42,552 nt of DNA from Pseudoflavonifractor sp. 60 (GCF_009911645.1 NZ_QWKI01000127.1:1-42552); one strand, 5' to 3'; positions 31,415 through 40,825 are shown, counted from the first letter of the stretch. Notes: generated from the sequence alone by a model not told the origin. Program-made: numbers and translations.

Positions 31415-32660
31415 CGGTGGCGAAGTAGTCCTCGGGGGTCTCGGCCCGGCGGATAAGGCGGGTAGAGCCGTCCTCCTGGAGCAGCACCTCGGCGGAGCGC
31501 AGGCGACCGTTATACTGGTAGCCCATTGCGTGGCCGTGGGCGCCAGTGTCATGAATGACCAGCAGGTCGCCGATGTGGATTTCAGGCAGCATCCGGTCCA
31601 CGGCGAACTTGTCGCAGTTCTCGCACAGGGAACCGGTGACGTCGTACTTATGGTCGCAGGGGGCGTCCTCCCGGCCCATGACGGTGATATGGTGGTAGGC
31701 CCCGTAGATGGCGGGGCGCATCAGGTTGGCGGCGCAGGCGTCCACGCCGATATACTCCTTGTGGATGTGCTTCTGGTGGAGGACCTGGGTAACCAAATGG
31801 CCATAAGGGGCCAGCATGAACCGGCCCAGTTCGGTGTGGATGGCCACGTCTCCCATGCCGGCGGGGACCAGAATCTCCTCGTAGGCCCTGCGGACCCCCT
31901 CGCCGATGACCGCGATGTCGTTGGCGGGCTGTTCCGGGCGGTAGGGGACTCCCACGCCGCCGGACAGGTTGATGAAGGTGATATGACAGCCGGTCTCCTC
32001 CTTCAGCTCCACCGCCAGCCGGAAGAGGATGGCGGCCAGGGCGGGGTAGTACTCGTTGGAGATGGTGTTGGAGGCCAGGAAGGCGTGGATGCCGAACTCC
32101 TCCGCCCCCAGCTCCTTCAGGCGGGTGAACGCCTCGGTCATCTGGGGCCGGGTCATGCCGTACTTGGCGTCGCCGGGGTTGTCCATCACCTGGAAGCCCT
32201 CCTTGCTCTCTCCCAGGGTGAAGGCGCCGCCCGGATTATACCGGCAGGAAATTTTCTTCGGAATCGTCCCAATGGTATTCTTCAAAAAGTCGATATGGGT
32301 GATGTCGTCCAGGTTGATGGTGGCGCCCAGCTGGTGAGCCAGGGCAAACTCCTCGGCTGGGGTGTCGTTGGAGGAGAACATGATCTCCTCCCCGGCGAAG
32401 CCGCAGCGCTGGGACATCATCAGCTCGGTGAGGGAGGAACAGTCCACGCCGCAGCCCTCCTCCCGGAGGAGCTTCAAGATCTGGGGATTGGGGGTCGCTT
32501 TCACGGCGAAGTGCTCCTGAAAGCCCGGGTTCCAGGCGAAAGCGCTGCGCAGCGCCCGGGCGTTCTCCCGAATGCCCCTCTCGTCGTAGAGGTGGAAGGG
32601 GGTCGGGTAAGTTTTTACCATCTCCTGGAGCTGCTCCAGGGTTACAAAGGGTTGTTTCAT
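31401..32660 (-). CDS. lysA: Diaminopimelate decarboxylase
   Basis: PLP enzyme converting meso-DAP to lysine. 419 residues. The PLP lysine is Lys54 in HFAVKATPN; the phosphate-binding loop is NLSGGVGVPY; the partner-subunit active-site motif appears as GSLCENCDKF. The start is ATG 32660, 12 nt after AAGGAG, a long spacing; the frame is open far upstream through the antisense of glnA, which is chance. It diverges from glnA. Substrates other than DAP cannot be excluded from sequence alone, but dapF nearby supports the call. Confidence 0.9.
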   Translation of the reverse strand: MKQPFVTLEQLQEMVKTYPTPFHLYDERGIRENARALRSAFAWNPGFQEHFAVKATPNPQILKLLREEGCGVDCSSLTELMMSQRCGFAGEEIMFSSNDTPAEEFALAHQLGATINLDDITHIDFLKNTIGTIPKKISCRYNPGGAFTLGESKEGFQVMDNPGDAKYGMTRPQMTEAFTRLKELGAEEFGIHAFLASNTISNEYYPALAAILFRLAVELKEETGCHITFINLSGGVGVPYRPEQPANDIAVIGEGVRRAYEEILVPAGMGDVAIHTELGRFMLAPYGHLVTQVLHQKHIHKEYIGVDACAANLMRPAIYGAYHHITVMGREDAPCDHKYDVTGSLCENCDKFAVDRMLPEIHIGDLLVIHDTGAHGHAMGYQYNGRLRSAEVLLQEDGSTRLIRRAETPEDYFATAIWD

Positions 32661-32700
32661 CGGTGCAGTCAGCTCCTTTTCAGTCAATAAAGCAAGAGAC

Positions 32701-32729
32701 AGTTTATCTTTTTTTTGCCGGTTTGTCAA
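32701..32729 (-). promoter_or_regulatory. Sigma-A promoter of lysA
   Basis: On the minus strand TTGACA (32729-32724), 17 nt including an A8 run, TAAACT (32706-32701). Confidence 0.8.
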
Positions 32730-32738
32730 CAAATTTCC

Positions 32739-32768
32739 TTGACAATCCCGGGGCGGAAATGCCATACT
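32739..32768 (+). promoter_or_regulatory. Sigma-A promoter of glnA
   Basis: TTGACA (32739-32744), 18 nt, CATACT (32763-32768) with TGC before it (TGn extension). Its -35 lies back to back with the lysA -35, nine bases apart, so the two promoters may compete or share a regulator. Confidence 0.8.
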
Positions 32769-32804
32769 AAGAACCAATAAAAGGAAAGCGAGGGTTTTCA
32801 GCTT

Positions 32805-34136
32805 ATGGCCTATTCCAAGGAAGACATTATCCGCATCGTCCGAGAGCAGCAGATCGAGTTTATCCGGATGCAGTTTACCGATATTTTCGGCCAGATGAAG
32901 AACGTGGCCATCACCGCCTCCCAGGTGGAGAAGGCGGTGAACAACCAGATCATGTTTGACGGCTCCTCCATCGAGGGCTTTACCCGCATCCACGAGTCGG
33001 ACCAGTGCCTGTATCCCGACCTGAACAGCTTCATCATCCTGCCGGACAATGTGAGCGGGGGCCGCACCGCCCGTATGTTCTGCGACGTGTACAATACCGA
33101 CGGGACCCCCTTCGTGGGCGACCCTCGGGGTGTGCTGCGCCGGGTCCTGCGCCGGGCGGAGTCCATGGGCTTTGACGACTTCAACATTGGCCCGGAGCTG
33201 GAGTTTTTCCTCTTTGAGACCGATGAGGACGGCCACGCCACCACTCGAACCAAGGACGAGGCGGGCTACTTTGACCTGGGCCCCCTGGACCACGGGGAGG
33301 CGACCCGCCGGGAGATCAGCCACACCCTGGAGCAGATGGGCTATGAGATCGAGGCCAGCCACCACGAGTGCGCCGTGGCCCAGCACGAGATCGACTTCAA
33401 GTACACCACCGCCCTGGACGGGGCCGACAAGATTATGACCTTCCGGCTGATGACCAAGAGTCTGGCCCGGAAAAACGGCCTCCACGCCACCTTCATGCCA
33501 AAGCCCATCTACGATATCGCCGGCAACGGAATGCACTTGAATATGTCCCTGTTCAAAAACGGCAAAAATGTCTTCTGCGACCCCAACGGAGAGCGGGGGC
33601 TGTCCCAAACGGCCTACTCCTTCATCGCCGGCCTGCTGGACCATGTGCAGGGCTTTACCGCCATTACTAACCCTCTGGTGAACTCCTATAAGCGGCTGGG
33701 GGCGGGACATGAGGCCCCCCGCTACCGGGCCTGGTCGGCCTCCAACCGGTCTGCCCTCATCCGCATCCCGGCCGCCCGGGGCCAGGCGACCCGGGTCGAG
33801 CTGCGCAGCCCCGACCCCTCCTGCAACCCCTATCTGGCGGTGGCCGTGTGCCTGGCCGCCGGTCTGGACGGTATCGCCCGGGGCTTGACTCCGCCCCCTG
33901 AGATCACCGGGGATATCTACTCCATGGACGACGCGACCCGGGAGAGCCACGGCATCTACTGTCTGCCCGACACCCTGAAGGACGCCCTGGAGGAGATGGA
34001 GAAGGACGCCCTGATTCTGGATGTGCTGGGTGCGCATGTGGCCCGGCACTACATCGAGGGCAAGACCAAGGAGTGGGACGAGTACCAGACCCGGGTGTCC
34101 AGCTGGGAGCTGGAAAAATATTTAGTGGTATATTGA
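32805..34136 (+). CDS. glnA: Type I glutamine synthetase (alpha, Bacillus-like)
   Basis: Makes glutamine from glutamate, ammonia and ATP; cytoplasmic dodecamer. 443 residues, the shorter GSI-alpha length. Motifs: MFDGSSIEGF, ECAVAQHEIDFKY, GNGMHLNMSLFKNG, NPLVNSYKRLG, and RIPAARGQATRVELRSPDPSCNPY. The typical adenylylation site region of GSI-beta enzymes is not evident, so regulation is likely by feedback or by a GlnR-like partner. ATG 32805 follows GCGAGGG by 10 nt. Monocistronic with its own promoter and terminator. Confidence 0.97.
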   Translation: MAYSKEDIIRIVREQQIEFIRMQFTDIFGQMKNVAITASQVEKAVNNQIMFDGSSIEGFTRIHESDQCLYPDLNSFIILPDNVSGGRTARMFCDVYNTDGTPFVGDPRGVLRRVLRRAESMGFDDFNIGPELEFFLFETDEDGHATTRTKDEAGYFDLGPLDHGEATRREISHTLEQMGYEIEASHHECAVAQHEIDFKYTTALDGADKIMTFRLMTKSLARKNGLHATFMPKPIYDIAGNGMHLNMSLFKNGKNVFCDPNGERGLSQTAYSFIAGLLDHVQGFTAITNPLVNSYKRLGAGHEAPRYRAWSASNRSALIRIPAARGQATRVELRSPDPSCNPYLAVAVCLAAGLDGIARGLTPPPEITGDIYSMDDATRESHGIYCLPDTLKDALEEMEKDALILDVLGAHVARHYIEGKTKEWDEYQTRVSSWELEKYLVVY

Positions 34137-34145
34137 GCATTCTTT

Positions 34146-34175
34146 CGGGGGCGGCGCAGCCGCCCCCGGTCTTTC
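34146..34175 (+). terminator. Terminator of glnA
   Basis: CGGGGGCGGC (34146-34155), loop GCA, GCCGCCCCCG (34159-34168), then GTCTTTC. Confidence 0.85.
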
Positions 34176-34220
34176 TGGAGAGCTGTACGCATAGGCTGAC
34201 AGCGAAAGGGGGCGCGAGCC

Positions 34221-35006
34221 ATGCGCTTTACGAAAATGGAGGGCCTGGGCAACGACTACATCTATCTGGACTGCCTGGAGGGGAGTCCGGAGGACCTGCC
34301 CGGCCTGGCCCGCCGGCTGTCTGACCGGCACTTTGGCGTGGGGGCGGACGGACTGATCTGTATCAAGCCGGGACAGGACGGCGACTTCACCATGGAGATG
34401 TACAACGCCAACGGCAGCCGGGGAAATATGTGCGGCAACGGCATCCGCTGTGTGGGCAAGTATGTGTACGACAGAGGGCTGACCCGCAAGACCTGCCTCA
34501 CCATCGACACCGACGCCGGCCCCCGGGGGCTGGAGCTCCACGTTCTGGGAGGCCAGGTGGACCGGGTGACGGTGGACATGGGGCCGGTGCAGATCTTTCC
34601 CGCCATGACCCTGGAGGCGGCGGGGGAGACCTTTTCCGTGATTCCCGCCCAGGCTGGAAACCCCCACGGGGTTATTTTCTGCGGAGACCCGGATGAAATT
34701 GACCTGGCGCGGCTGGGGCCCCTTCTGGAGTGCAGCCCCGCCCTGGGGGAGCGGCGGAACATTGAGTTTGCCAGTGTGCCGGACCGGGGACGGCTGAACA
34801 TTCGGGTGTGGGAGCGGGGCAGCGGGATTACCCTGGCCTGCGGCACCGGAGCCTGCGCCGTTTTTGGGGCCGCTCTGGGGGAAAACCGCTGTGAAAACCG
34901 GGTGAAGGCCCAGCTTCCCGGGGGCTTTCTGACCCTGGAGCGGCGGGGAGATCGGGTCCTGATGACCGGTCCCGCCCGCACGGTATTTCAGGGGGAAATG
35001 GCATAA
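34221..35006 (+). CDS. dapF: Diaminopimelate epimerase
   Basis: Interconverts LL- and meso-DAP without cofactor, feeding MurE and LysA. 261 residues, a little short. The two catalytic cysteines are Cys71 (NMCGNGIRC) and Cys207 (LACGTGAC); the mirror-image half domains include MEGLGNDYIYLD, NANGSRGNM and GNPHGVIF. ATG 34221 lies after AAGGGGG. No clear promoter is visible in the 45 bp after the glnA terminator. Confidence 0.97.
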   Translation: MRFTKMEGLGNDYIYLDCLEGSPEDLPGLARRLSDRHFGVGADGLICIKPGQDGDFTMEMYNANGSRGNMCGNGIRCVGKYVYDRGLTRKTCLTIDTDAGPRGLELHVLGGQVDRVTVDMGPVQIFPAMTLEAAGETFSVIPAQAGNPHGVIFCGDPDEIDLARLGPLLECSPALGERRNIEFASVPDRGRLNIRVWERGSGITLACGTGACAVFGAALGENRCENRVKAQLPGGFLTLERRGDRVLMTGPARTVFQGEMA

Positions 35007-35057
35007 AGGCGCTGGGCCGCCGGGGCGGATTTCCAGTGTTTTGTCAAAAAACTTCCC

Positions 35058-35086
35058 TTGACAACCGGGGGGGATACCTTTATGAT
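35058..35086 (+). promoter_or_regulatory. Sigma-A promoter of the SpoU-family methyltransferase
   Basis: TTGACA (35058-35063), 17 nt, TATGAT (35081-35086), 30 bp before the GTG start. Confidence 0.85.
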
Positions 35087-35115
35087 AAGGAAGAATCTCC
35101 AAAGGAGGGACCGAC

Positions 35116-35910
35116 GTGGAACAAATTACCAGCCGGAAGAATCCCATCTGTACCCACTTCCGCAAGCTGGCCTCCTCCCGGGCCTATCGGGAGGAGACGG
35201 GGGAGATGCTGTGCGACAGCCCCAAGCTGCTGGAGGAGGCCAGCCTGTGGGGGGGACATCGCATCCACACCGTCCTCTACACCCAGGGGGTAAAGCTGCC
35301 TGTCTACGACGACTGCACGGCCCGGGAGATCCAGGTCACCGAGAGCGTGATGGAGTCGGTCAGCCCCATGAAGACCCCCCAGGGGGTTGTGTTCTCCTGC
35401 GCGGCCCCGACCCTCCGCCTGCCCGGGGAGCTGAAGCGGGAGTCGGAGCGCTATCTGACCTGGAGACAGTGCCTGGTGCTGGACGGCGTCCAGGACCCGG
35501 GGAACGTGGGCACCATTCTGCGCACGGCGGACGCCTTCAACTGCGGCCCGGTGTTTCTCCTCCCCGGCTGTGCCGACGCCAACAGCCCCAAGGCCGTCCG
35601 GGCCGCCATGGGGGTCCACTTCCGCCAGGTCATTTACCAGTGTACCCTGGAGGAGCTGACCGATTTGCTGGGCAAAGCCGGCATCCCCCTGTACGCCGCC
35701 GCCCTGGGGGAGAATACCGCCGATGTGCGGGAGGCGGACCTGTCCAGCGCCGCCGTGGTCATCGGCAGCGAGGGGCGGGGGGTCTCCCGGGAGGTGCTGG
35801 CGGCCTGCGCCGGGACGCTGAAAATCCCCATGTCCAGGCGCTGCGAGTCCCTGAACGCGGCGGTGGCGGCGGCGGTTATTTTGTGGGAGATGGGGCGGGG
35901 GAAGCTGTAG
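35116..35910 (+). CDS. TrmH/SpoU-family RNA 2'-O-methyltransferase
   Basis: 264 residues. An N-terminal RNA-binding domain (SRKNPICTHFRKL) precedes the SPOUT trefoil-knot domain with DGVQDPGNVGTILRTADAF, GSEGRGVS and IPMSRRCESLNAAVAAAV. These are the three SpoU motifs; they place it with the RlmB/TrmH-like rRNA or tRNA ribose methylases, but the exact target cannot be read from sequence. The start is GTG 35116 after AAAGGAGGGA. Its 3' end overlaps the convergent MFS gene by 35 bp. Confidence 0.93.
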   Translation: MEQITSRKNPICTHFRKLASSRAYREETGEMLCDSPKLLEEASLWGGHRIHTVLYTQGVKLPVYDDCTAREIQVTESVMESVSPMKTPQGVVFSCAAPTLRLPGELKRESERYLTWRQCLVLDGVQDPGNVGTILRTADAFNCGPVFLLPGCADANSPKAVRAAMGVHFRQVIYQCTLEELTDLLGKAGIPLYAAALGENTADVREADLSSAAVVIGSEGRGVSREVLAACAGTLKIPMSRRCESLNAAVAAAVILWEMGRGKL

Positions 35911-37132
35911 GCCGCCCGCCGGCCCCGGTCCTGCGGTATACCAGGATGATGAACAGCCAAGACAGGGCCATCATTCCCAGAAACAGCTGGTAGGAGGCCA
36001 CATAGCTGTCCGTCCGGTCGGCCAGCCAGCCGGGGACGGGGCCGAAGACCACAATGCCCAGGGCGTAGAGGCTCTGACTCCACTTCAGCCCCCTGGAGAA
36101 ACCCGCGTCCCCCAGAAAATCCTTGGCCCAGATGGAGTAGGATACATTGCTCAGGGGGAGGGCCAGGCCGAAGAGGGCGGCGGCCCCAAAGGCGCACAGC
36201 TCACTGCCGTTGGGGGCCAGACAGAGCAGTCCGTAGGCCGCCAGGGCCACCACATATAAGATATAACTGGCCAGCCTGCCCCCCAGACGGTCGGCCAGCT
36301 CACCATAGAGGATCTTGCCCGCCATCAGGGCCAGCCCCACGCAGGAGACCAGAGCCGCCACCGTACTTGGATTGTAGCCCTCAGTGCGGTAGAGGACCCC
36401 CACATTGCTGATGCCGATCCCGGTAGGGGCTCCGGTGAGAAAGACCGCCGTGAGGTACAGTCCCCAGTACAGGGGAGTCATCCCCCCGGGGGCGGGGTGG
36501 TGGACAGGGGGGTGGCCGGCAGTCCCGCCCTGAACATAGGGCGCCAGGCCCAGAGATCCGGGCTCATCCCGCACCAGTATCAGTACCAGCAGGGCCAGCG
36601 CCAGCACAAAGACCCCCTCGGTCCAGAAGGCGGCCTTTAAGCCTCCGGTCTGGATGAGCCAGGTGAGAGGGGTGGGGACCAGAATAGTGGCCAGACCGCT
36701 GCCCGCTGAGGCCAGTCCCAGGGCGAAGGCATTCCGGTCCTGAAACCAGTTGTTAATCAGCAGAGACAAGGGGATCATTCCCGCCCAGCTGTAGGCCAAG
36801 CCGGTAGTGGCCGCCGCGACCAGATAGGCGGGCAGAGAGCCGGTCGCGCCGAAGAGGAAGCGGGACAGCGCCAGCAGGAGCATGGCCCCCGTCACTGCGG
36901 GGCGGATACCCACCCGGACGCAGAGGGCGTTGGCGGTGAGCATTCCCAGCACAATGAACAGACTGCGAGTCGTGATGATCCAGGCGGCCTGGGTGTTGGT
37001 AAAGCCGTTTTGGGCGATGATAAAGGGCTGATAGACGGAGTAGACATTGCTCCCCAGCCCCATCACAGAGAACAGCATAATGGCCCCGCCCAGGCAGACC
37101 AGCCAGGGGCGGAGGGCTTGACGTGAAGACAT
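35876..37132 (-). CDS. MFS transporter (oxalate/formate antiporter or monocarboxylate-like)
   Basis: 418 residues with twelve predicted membrane spans and a central loop at about residues 195-225. RVGIRPAVTGAML (motif A-like after span 2) and ADRLGGRLAS in the second half fit the MFS pattern. The general layout, including SAGSGLATILVPTPLTWLIQ, resembles the OFA/MCT-like branch that moves small carboxylates; the substrate is unknown. ATG 37132 follows AAGGGAG by 8 nt. Tail-to-tail overlap with the methyltransferase gene. Confidence 0.88.
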   Translation of the reverse strand: MSSRQALRPWLVCLGGAIMLFSVMGLGSNVYSVYQPFIIAQNGFTNTQAAWIITTRSLFIVLGMLTANALCVRVGIRPAVTGAMLLLALSRFLFGATGSLPAYLVAAATTGLAYSWAGMIPLSLLINNWFQDRNAFALGLASAGSGLATILVPTPLTWLIQTGGLKAAFWTEGVFVLALALLVLILVRDEPGSLGLAPYVQGGTAGHPPVHHPAPGGMTPLYWGLYLTAVFLTGAPTGIGISNVGVLYRTEGYNPSTVAALVSCVGLALMAGKILYGELADRLGGRLASYILYVVALAAYGLLCLAPNGSELCAFGAAALFGLALPLSNVSYSIWAKDFLGDAGFSRGLKWSQSLYALGIVVFGPVPGWLADRTDSYVASYQLFLGMMALSWLFIILVYRRTGAGGRPTASPAPSPTK

Positions 37133-37248
37133 AAGATCGCTCCCTTTCCTAGAGTATAACCATACCGTGAACGGGAAGATTTGTAAAGAGCGATTTTAGA
37201 GAAAAAGGGGCTCTCCACCGGGGGAACAGTGTGCGGAGGGGTGGAACA

Positions 37249-38451
37249 ATGGTAGTATATTGGCTGTGGCTGACGACCCGGAAGGGACTGGGGCGCGAGG
37301 GCCTGCTGACCGTGCTGGACTGCTTTGACACGCCGGAGCGGGCGTATTACGGGCGTAGAGAGGACTATGAGGACCTGCCTCTGTCCCCCGAGGCCAGAGA
37401 GGCCTTGCTGGACAAGAGTCTGGACGGGGCCAAGCGCATCCTGGATGACTGTGACCGGCTGGGCATTGAAGTGATGACCCTCCAGGATGCCCGCTACCCC
37501 CAGCGGCTGCGGCAGATTGCCCAGCCTCCGGCGGTGCTGTATATCAAGGGGCGGGTCTTCCGCTTTGATGAGGAGGCGGCCATCGGCATTGTGGGGAGCC
37601 GGAGCCCCGCCCAGGTCAGCCAGGTGCGGGCGGAGCGTTTTTCCATGGGCCTGACCTCCCGGGGAGCGCTGGTGGTGACCGGTATTGCCCAGGGGATCGA
37701 CAGCAGCGCCATCCGGGGCGCTCTAATGGCGGGCGGACCGGTGGTATCTCTGTTGGCCGGAGGCGCGGATATCCCCTACCCCAGGCAGAGCCAAGACCTG
37801 TACCACGACGTGGCCGCCGTGGGGGCTCTTGTCTCAGAGTATCCGCCGGGGACGCCCCACAGAGGGGAGCATTTTAAGCCCAGGAACCGCATTATCAGCG
37901 GTCTGACTCTGGGAGTGCTGGCAGTGGAGTGTGAGCGGGACAGCGGCACCATGCTCACCGTCAACCACGCCCTGGAGCAGGGCCGGGAGGTGTACGCTGT
38001 TCCCATCGGCCTGGAGGAGCGGTGCGCCAGAGGGACCAACTGGCTGATTAAGCGCAAGCTGGCCAAGCTGGTGGAGGACGAGCGGGATATTTTAGAGGAG
38101 CTCTGGGAGCACTGCCCCGACAAGCTGACCTGGCGGCCCGCCCTGTCTCCGGAGCAGCGGGCGGCCCGGCAGACGGACAAGCCCCAGGAGCACAGTCAGG
38201 AGAAGCCGCCGCCCCGTCAGCCGGTGATCTCCCGGCAGGAGCAGCGGGAGCGCTTTACCGACGACCAGACGGAGCTGCTGGCCGCCCTGGCAAAGAGAGA
38301 GCTCAACGCCGACGAGCTGGTGGAAAAAACGCAAATCCCTGCCCGCCGGGTCCTCACCGCCCTCACCATGCTTCAGGTGGACGGCGCGGTGGAGGAGCGG
38401 CCTGGCAGGCGGTTTCGGGCACTGGTGGAGCTGGAAGGGTTCAATAAGTAA
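37249..38451 (+). CDS. dprA: DNA processing protein DprA (Smf)
   Basis: Binds incoming single-stranded DNA and loads RecA during transformation. 400 residues: an N-terminal HhH/SAM-like region (1-75), the Rossmann-like DprA domain with GIVGSRSPAQVS, GIAQGIDSSAIRGAL, GGADIPYP and PRNRIISGL through ERDSGTMLTV, and a C-terminal winged helix (about 330-395) after a charged linker. I start it at ATG 37249, 7 nt after GGAGGGG; the open frame runs six codons upstream. It lies 21 bp before topA. Confidence 0.95.
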   Translation: MVVYWLWLTTRKGLGREGLLTVLDCFDTPERAYYGRREDYEDLPLSPEAREALLDKSLDGAKRILDDCDRLGIEVMTLQDARYPQRLRQIAQPPAVLYIKGRVFRFDEEAAIGIVGSRSPAQVSQVRAERFSMGLTSRGALVVTGIAQGIDSSAIRGALMAGGPVVSLLAGGADIPYPRQSQDLYHDVAAVGALVSEYPPGTPHRGEHFKPRNRIISGLTLGVLAVECERDSGTMLTVNHALEQGREVYAVPIGLEERCARGTNWLIKRKLAKLVEDERDILEELWEHCPDKLTWRPALSPEQRAARQTDKPQEHSQEKPPPRQPVISRQEQRERFTDDQTELLAALAKRELNADELVEKTQIPARRVLTALTMLQVDGAVEERPGRRFRALVELEGFNK

Positions 38452-38472
38452 TTCTCTGGAGGTAAATCCAAA

Positions 38473-40812
38473 GTGGCGAATAAGACAGATTTAGTGATTG
38501 TGGAGTCCCCGTCCAAGGCCAAGACCATTGGCAAATATCTGGGGCCGGGCTATGAGGTAAAGGCGTCCATGGGCCATGTCCGGGACCTGCCCAAGAGTAA
38601 GCTGAGCGTGGACATCGAGGGGGGCTTTGTCCCCAACTACCAGCCCATCAAGGGAAAGGAGGACGTAATCAGCGACCTGAAAAAGGCGGCCAAGCGCTCC
38701 GGCAAGGTCTATCTGGCCACCGACCCTGACCGGGAGGGGGAGGCCATCTCCTGGCACCTGAAGGAGCTGTTGAACATCCCCGACGACAAGACCTACCGGG
38801 TGACCTTCAACGAGATCACCAAAAACGTGGTGAACCAGTCCATCGCCTCCCCCCGGGCCATCGACCAGAACCTGGTGGACGCCCAGCAGGCCCGGCGCAT
38901 CCTGGACCGGATCGTGGGCTATCAGCTCTCACCCCTGCTGTGGAAGAAGATCCGCCGGGGACTGTCCGCCGGGCGGGTTCAGTCGGTGGCCACCCGCCTG
39001 GTGGTGGAGCGGGAAAATGAGATCCGAGCCTTCAATCCTCAGGAATATTGGTCTATCCAGGCGGATTTGGAGCGGGTTGCCCCAAATTTGGGCGCTTTCC
39101 AGGCCCAGTTCCACGGCAGAGAGAAGAAGATGGAGCTCCACAGCGAGGAAGAGGCCCAGGCGGTGGTGGACGCCGTGGCGGCGGGGCGCTGGTCGGTGGC
39201 CAGGGTGAAGCGGCAGGAGAAGAACCGCCAGCCCGCCCCTCCCTTTACCACCTCGACCCTCCAGCAGGAGGCCAGCCGCAAGCTGAACATGACCCCCGCC
39301 CGCACCATGTCCATTGCCCAGCAGCTCTATGAGGGCATTGACATCGCCGGCCAGGGAGCGGTGGGTCTGATTACCTATATGCGTACCGACTCCCTGCGCC
39401 TGTCTGACGAGGCGCTGACCGCCGCCCGGAGCTTTATCGGCCAGCGGTACGGCGCATCCTACTGCCCCGCCCAGCCCCGGAAGTATAAGACCAAGGGCAG
39501 CGCCCAAGACGCCCACGAGGCGATCCGTCCCTCCGACGTGACCCTGGTCCCCGAGGATATTAAAAAGGACCTGACCACCGAACAGTTCAAGCTGTACAAG
39601 CTGATTTGGTCCCGGTTCCTGGCCTGCCAGATGGCCAACGCCGTCTATGATAGCCTGTCCATTGACGTGGAGAACAGCGGCTATATCTTCCGGGCCAGCC
39701 ACTCCTCCCTGAAATTCTCCGGCTTCACCGCTGTGTACGAGGAGGGAAAGGACGAGGAAGAGGAGGAGAAGACCTCACCTCTGCCCGACTTGAAGGAAGG
39801 GGAGCCGCTGACCCACAAGAAGCTGACAAAGGACCAACACTTTACCCAGCCCCCCGCACGGTACTCCGAGGCCAGCCTCATCCGGGCGCTGGAGGAGCAG
39901 GGTATTGGCCGGCCCTCCACCTACGCCCCCACCATCTCCACCATCCTGAACCGGGAGTATGTGGTGAAGGAGGGGGGCAAGGCCCTGCGGCCAACCCCTT
40001 TGGGGGAGGTGGTTACCGGTTTGATGAAGGAGAAGTTCAACGACATTGTGGACTACGCCTTTACCGCCCAGATGGAGCAGCGGCTGGACAAGGTGGAGGA
40101 GGGCTCCGCCGACTGGAAGGCGGTGCTCAGCGACTTCTATAAGGACTTTGACGCCGAGCTGAAGCAGGCGGAGCAGGACCTGGACGGCGAGCGCATCAAG
40201 GTCCCCGACGAGGTGTCAGAGGAGATCTGTCCCCAGTGCGGCAAGAATCTGGTCATCAAGTCGGGCCGCTTTGGCCGCTTCCTGGCCTGTCCCGGCTGGC
40301 CGGAGTGCGACTTTACCATGCCCCTGGTGGTGGAGATGCCGGGCAAGTGTCCGGAGTGCGGCGGGCGGCTGCTGAAGCGCACCGGCAAGAGCAAGAAGAC
40401 GGGCAAGCAGTACACCTACTACTGCTGCGAGCGGCACACCGGCAAGGAGGAGACCAACAAGTGTGACTTTATGACCTGGGACGTGCCCACCAAGGACAAC
40501 TGCCCTTTCTGCGGCCACACCATGTTCAAGAAGGCGGGCCGGGGGGCCAAGAAGCCCTACTGCATTAACGAGACCTGCTCCAACTTCACCCCTGAGGAGA
40601 AGCGGGGGGGCTGGCGGAAGCCGGCGGCCCAGCCCGCGGAGGGGGAGGCAGAGACGGCGGAGGAGAAGCCCAAAAAGACCGCCGCCAAGAAGACCGCTAA
40701 GGCCGCCGCGGAGAAAACAAAAAAGCCCGCTGCCAAGACGGCGGCTGCAAAATCAACGGCCAAGAAGACCACGGCCGCGAAAAAGACCACCGCCAAGAAG
40801 AAAGCGGAATAA
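38473..40812 (+). CDS. topA: DNA topoisomerase I (type IA) with Lys/Ala-rich tail
   Basis: Relaxes negative supercoils. 779 residues. Toprim core begins VIVESPSKAKTIGKYLG and has ATDPDREGEAISW; the catalytic tyrosine is Tyr302 in GLITYMRTDSLRLS. Three C4-type zinc ribbons follow (starting CPQCGKN, CPECGGR and CPFCGHT). After residue 715 the protein ends with about 60 residues of KKTAAKKTAK-type repeats, a histone-H1-like tail. A GTG start at 38473 follows GGAGGT by 9 nt. Likely cotranscribed with dprA. Confidence 0.97.
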   Translation: MANKTDLVIVESPSKAKTIGKYLGPGYEVKASMGHVRDLPKSKLSVDIEGGFVPNYQPIKGKEDVISDLKKAAKRSGKVYLATDPDREGEAISWHLKELLNIPDDKTYRVTFNEITKNVVNQSIASPRAIDQNLVDAQQARRILDRIVGYQLSPLLWKKIRRGLSAGRVQSVATRLVVERENEIRAFNPQEYWSIQADLERVAPNLGAFQAQFHGREKKMELHSEEEAQAVVDAVAAGRWSVARVKRQEKNRQPAPPFTTSTLQQEASRKLNMTPARTMSIAQQLYEGIDIAGQGAVGLITYMRTDSLRLSDEALTAARSFIGQRYGASYCPAQPRKYKTKGSAQDAHEAIRPSDVTLVPEDIKKDLTTEQFKLYKLIWSRFLACQMANAVYDSLSIDVENSGYIFRASHSSLKFSGFTAVYEEGKDEEEEEKTSPLPDLKEGEPLTHKKLTKDQHFTQPPARYSEASLIRALEEQGIGRPSTYAPTISTILNREYVVKEGGKALRPTPLGEVVTGLMKEKFNDIVDYAFTAQMEQRLDKVEEGSADWKAVLSDFYKDFDAELKQAEQDLDGERIKVPDEVSEEICPQCGKNLVIKSGRFGRFLACPGWPECDFTMPLVVEMPGKCPECGGRLLKRTGKSKKTGKQYTYYCCERHTGKEETNKCDFMTWDVPTKDNCPFCGHTMFKKAGRGAKKPYCINETCSNFTPEEKRGGWRKPAAQPAEGEAETAEEKPKKTAAKKTAKAAAEKTKKPAAKTAAAKSTAKKTTAAKKTTAKKKAE

Positions 40813-40825
40813 ATTATCATTTCCT

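Noticed and set aside
31401-34049. An 882-codon minus-strand frame joining lysA to an upstream extension
   Set aside because: The N-terminal half is the antisense of glnA and crosses both promoters; the LysA family begins at ATG 32660.
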